Positions 12,565 to 13,214 of a DNA stretch of 13,214 bases are shown piece by piece. The notes beneath the pieces were generated by a model. That model did not search any database, had not been told where the DNA came from, and saw nothing but the letters and a program-made list of their open reading frames with translations. The number at the start of each line of letters is the position of its first letter. The stretch's first letter is position 1. The stretch spans positions 1-13,214 of the forward strand of contig JBDTMC010000195.1 in NCBI GenBank assembly GCA_039934475.1, in the 5' to 3' direction. The position numbers were made by a program, and so were the translations under genes. Source of the DNA: JBDTMC01 sp039934475. GTDB lineage: Bacteria > Acidobacteriota > Terriglobia > Bryobacterales > Bryobacteraceae.

Positions 12565-13080
12565 CTAGCAGTTGGTGATGACGACCGGGAGCTTGTCGGC
12601 AGAGCCGTTGTGCGCTAAGGGAATCATGGCGCCATTTTGCTGTTCCATCCAAGTGCAGATCTCGGTTTCGCCCATCAGAAGATCATGAAGGGTGGTTTTG
12701 CCGAGAACGTTCTCCAAAAGGCGCTGCACGGTGCTCCACATGAAGCGGAGCGAACAATCGCTATCATGGGCGCAGACCTTCTCGAGGCCGGAATGCCGTT
12801 CGCAGAACTGGTTGCTGTAGAAATTGCCTCCGAGGAGGTTAAGAACCTGACCGACCGAGATTTCCTTGGCTGGCCGGGCAAGGGTGTAACCGCCCGATTG
12901 ACCACGAACGCTATCGACGAGACCTCCGAGCCGGAGGAGGCGCATAAGTTTGGCAACGTTTGGGATCGAAAGGCCTTCCGCGCGACTGATTTCCGGAATA
13001 CTGCGACTTTCGCTATCCCCACAGCGTGCCATGTGCAAGAGACAGCGAAGACCGTATTCTTCCTGGGCACTGAGTTTCAT
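12565..13080 (-). CDS. Rrf2-family transcriptional regulator, three-cysteine (possible Fe-S) type
   Basis: A 171-residue winged-helix regulator of the Rrf2/IscR/NsrR family. The N-terminus MKLSAQEEYGLRCLLHMAR is the family signature. The helix-turn-helix covers about 27-50 (SIPEISRAEGLSIPNVAKLM), and the wing VRGQSGGYTLARPAKEISVGQVL (58-80) is typical. Three cysteines, C93, C103 and C109, lie in FCERHSGLEKVCAHDSDCSLR. IscR and NsrR hold a 2Fe-2S or 4Fe-4S cluster through three cysteines in this region, but there the first gap is five residues rather than nine, so cluster binding is plausible but unproven. A similar spacing is known to me in Rrf2 proteins beside suf genes in related bacteria. 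Here the next gene downstream is btuF with its own promoter. No ribosome site precedes the ATG. Confidence 0.92.
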   Translation of the reverse strand: MKLSAQEEYGLRCLLHMARCGDSESRSIPEISRAEGLSIPNVAKLMRLLRLGGLVDSVRGQSGGYTLARPAKEISVGQVLNLLGGNFYSNQFCERHSGLEKVCAHDSDCSLRFMWSTVQRLLENVLGKTTLHDLLMGETEICTWMEQQNGAMIPLAHNGSADKLPVVITNC

Positions 13081-13092
13081 GACTTTATTGTA
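13081..13092 (-). promoter_or_regulatory. -10 box of the Rrf2 gene, predicted leaderless
   Basis: Minus-strand TACAAT (13092-13087) lies exactly 6 nt before ATG 13080, so the predicted +1 is the A of the start codon. The best -35 I can see, TTCAAC, is 19 nt away and weak. TGTA and TACA flank the -10 region (TGTATGAGGTCTACA), a possible dyad for autoregulation, with only four paired bases on each side. No other Shine-Dalgarno candidate stands at a usable distance. Confidence 0.5.
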
Positions 13093-13214
13093 GACCTCAT
13101 ACAGTTTGAGGGTTGAAGAATTTTGGGTTTAGGCTGAAACTTTTTCCGGAGCAGTTCATCAAATGGTGTTTTTCTCTGCAAATTGGGCCTAAGTTGTAGA
13201 GAAGCACGTCGGCG
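13093..13214. other. Upstream non-coding segment at right edge
   Basis: About 120 bp of AT-richer sequence upstream of the Rrf2 gene, with several A/T runs (for example TTTTGGGTTT and TTTTTCC). I see no gene in it. It probably belongs to an intergenic region that continues past the window. Confidence 0.4.

Noticed and set aside
1..13214. CRISPR arrays, insertion sequences, rRNA
   Set aside because: No regularly spaced repeats, transposase motifs or rRNA sequence were seen on either strand.

Overview
The window reads as a piece of chromosome from a high-GC, Gram-negative-type bacterium, most likely an Acidobacteriota member of the Solibacter/Bryobacter type. The clue is the left edge: a PadR repressor translationally joined to a large orphan MacB-like permease (the ADOP family), a pairing very common in that phylum. 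The assignment is an inference from gene content. Every gene I can support lies on the minus strand, so transcription runs from high to low coordinates.

Layout from right to left, in the direction of transcription. (1) 13080-12565: an Rrf2-family regulator with three cysteines that may hold an Fe-S cluster. (2) 12464-6859: a cobalamin operon. A TATAAT promoter box and a clear cobalamin riboswitch (12305-12447) precede btuF-btuD-btuC (corrinoid ABC importer) and cobU-cobS-cobC-cobT (nucleotide-loop assembly). The genes overlap or nearly touch. Together they import corrinoid and attach the lower ligand; no corrin-ring or aminopropanol-arm genes are visible, so this is a salvage set. (3) 6810-5040: a MacB/FtsX-type permease and its LolD-like ATPase, starting only 48 nt after cobT. 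(4) 4860-2390: three consecutive type II toxin-antitoxin modules, each with a PIN-domain (VapC-like) toxin but different antitoxins: ribbon-helix-helix, AbrB/MazE-like, and another ribbon-helix-helix-like. A decayed NAD-dependent epimerase gene lies between the first and second. (5) 2389-2048: a gene-poor spacer. (6) 2047-1: PadR regulator and the ADOP permease, which runs off the left edge.

The most notable pattern is in the promoters. The second and third TA modules have TTGACA boxes, 17-nt spacers and -10 boxes that end exactly 6 nt before the antitoxin ATG, so the predicted transcription start is the A of the start codon. The first module and the Rrf2 gene show the same -10 to ATG spacing with weaker -35 boxes. 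This predicts leaderless mRNAs. All three TA promoters carry palindromes suited to autoregulation. In the cobalamin leader, a small hairpin downstream of the aptamer contains the purine-rich Shine-Dalgarno candidate of btuF and has no U-run, which suggests translational control.
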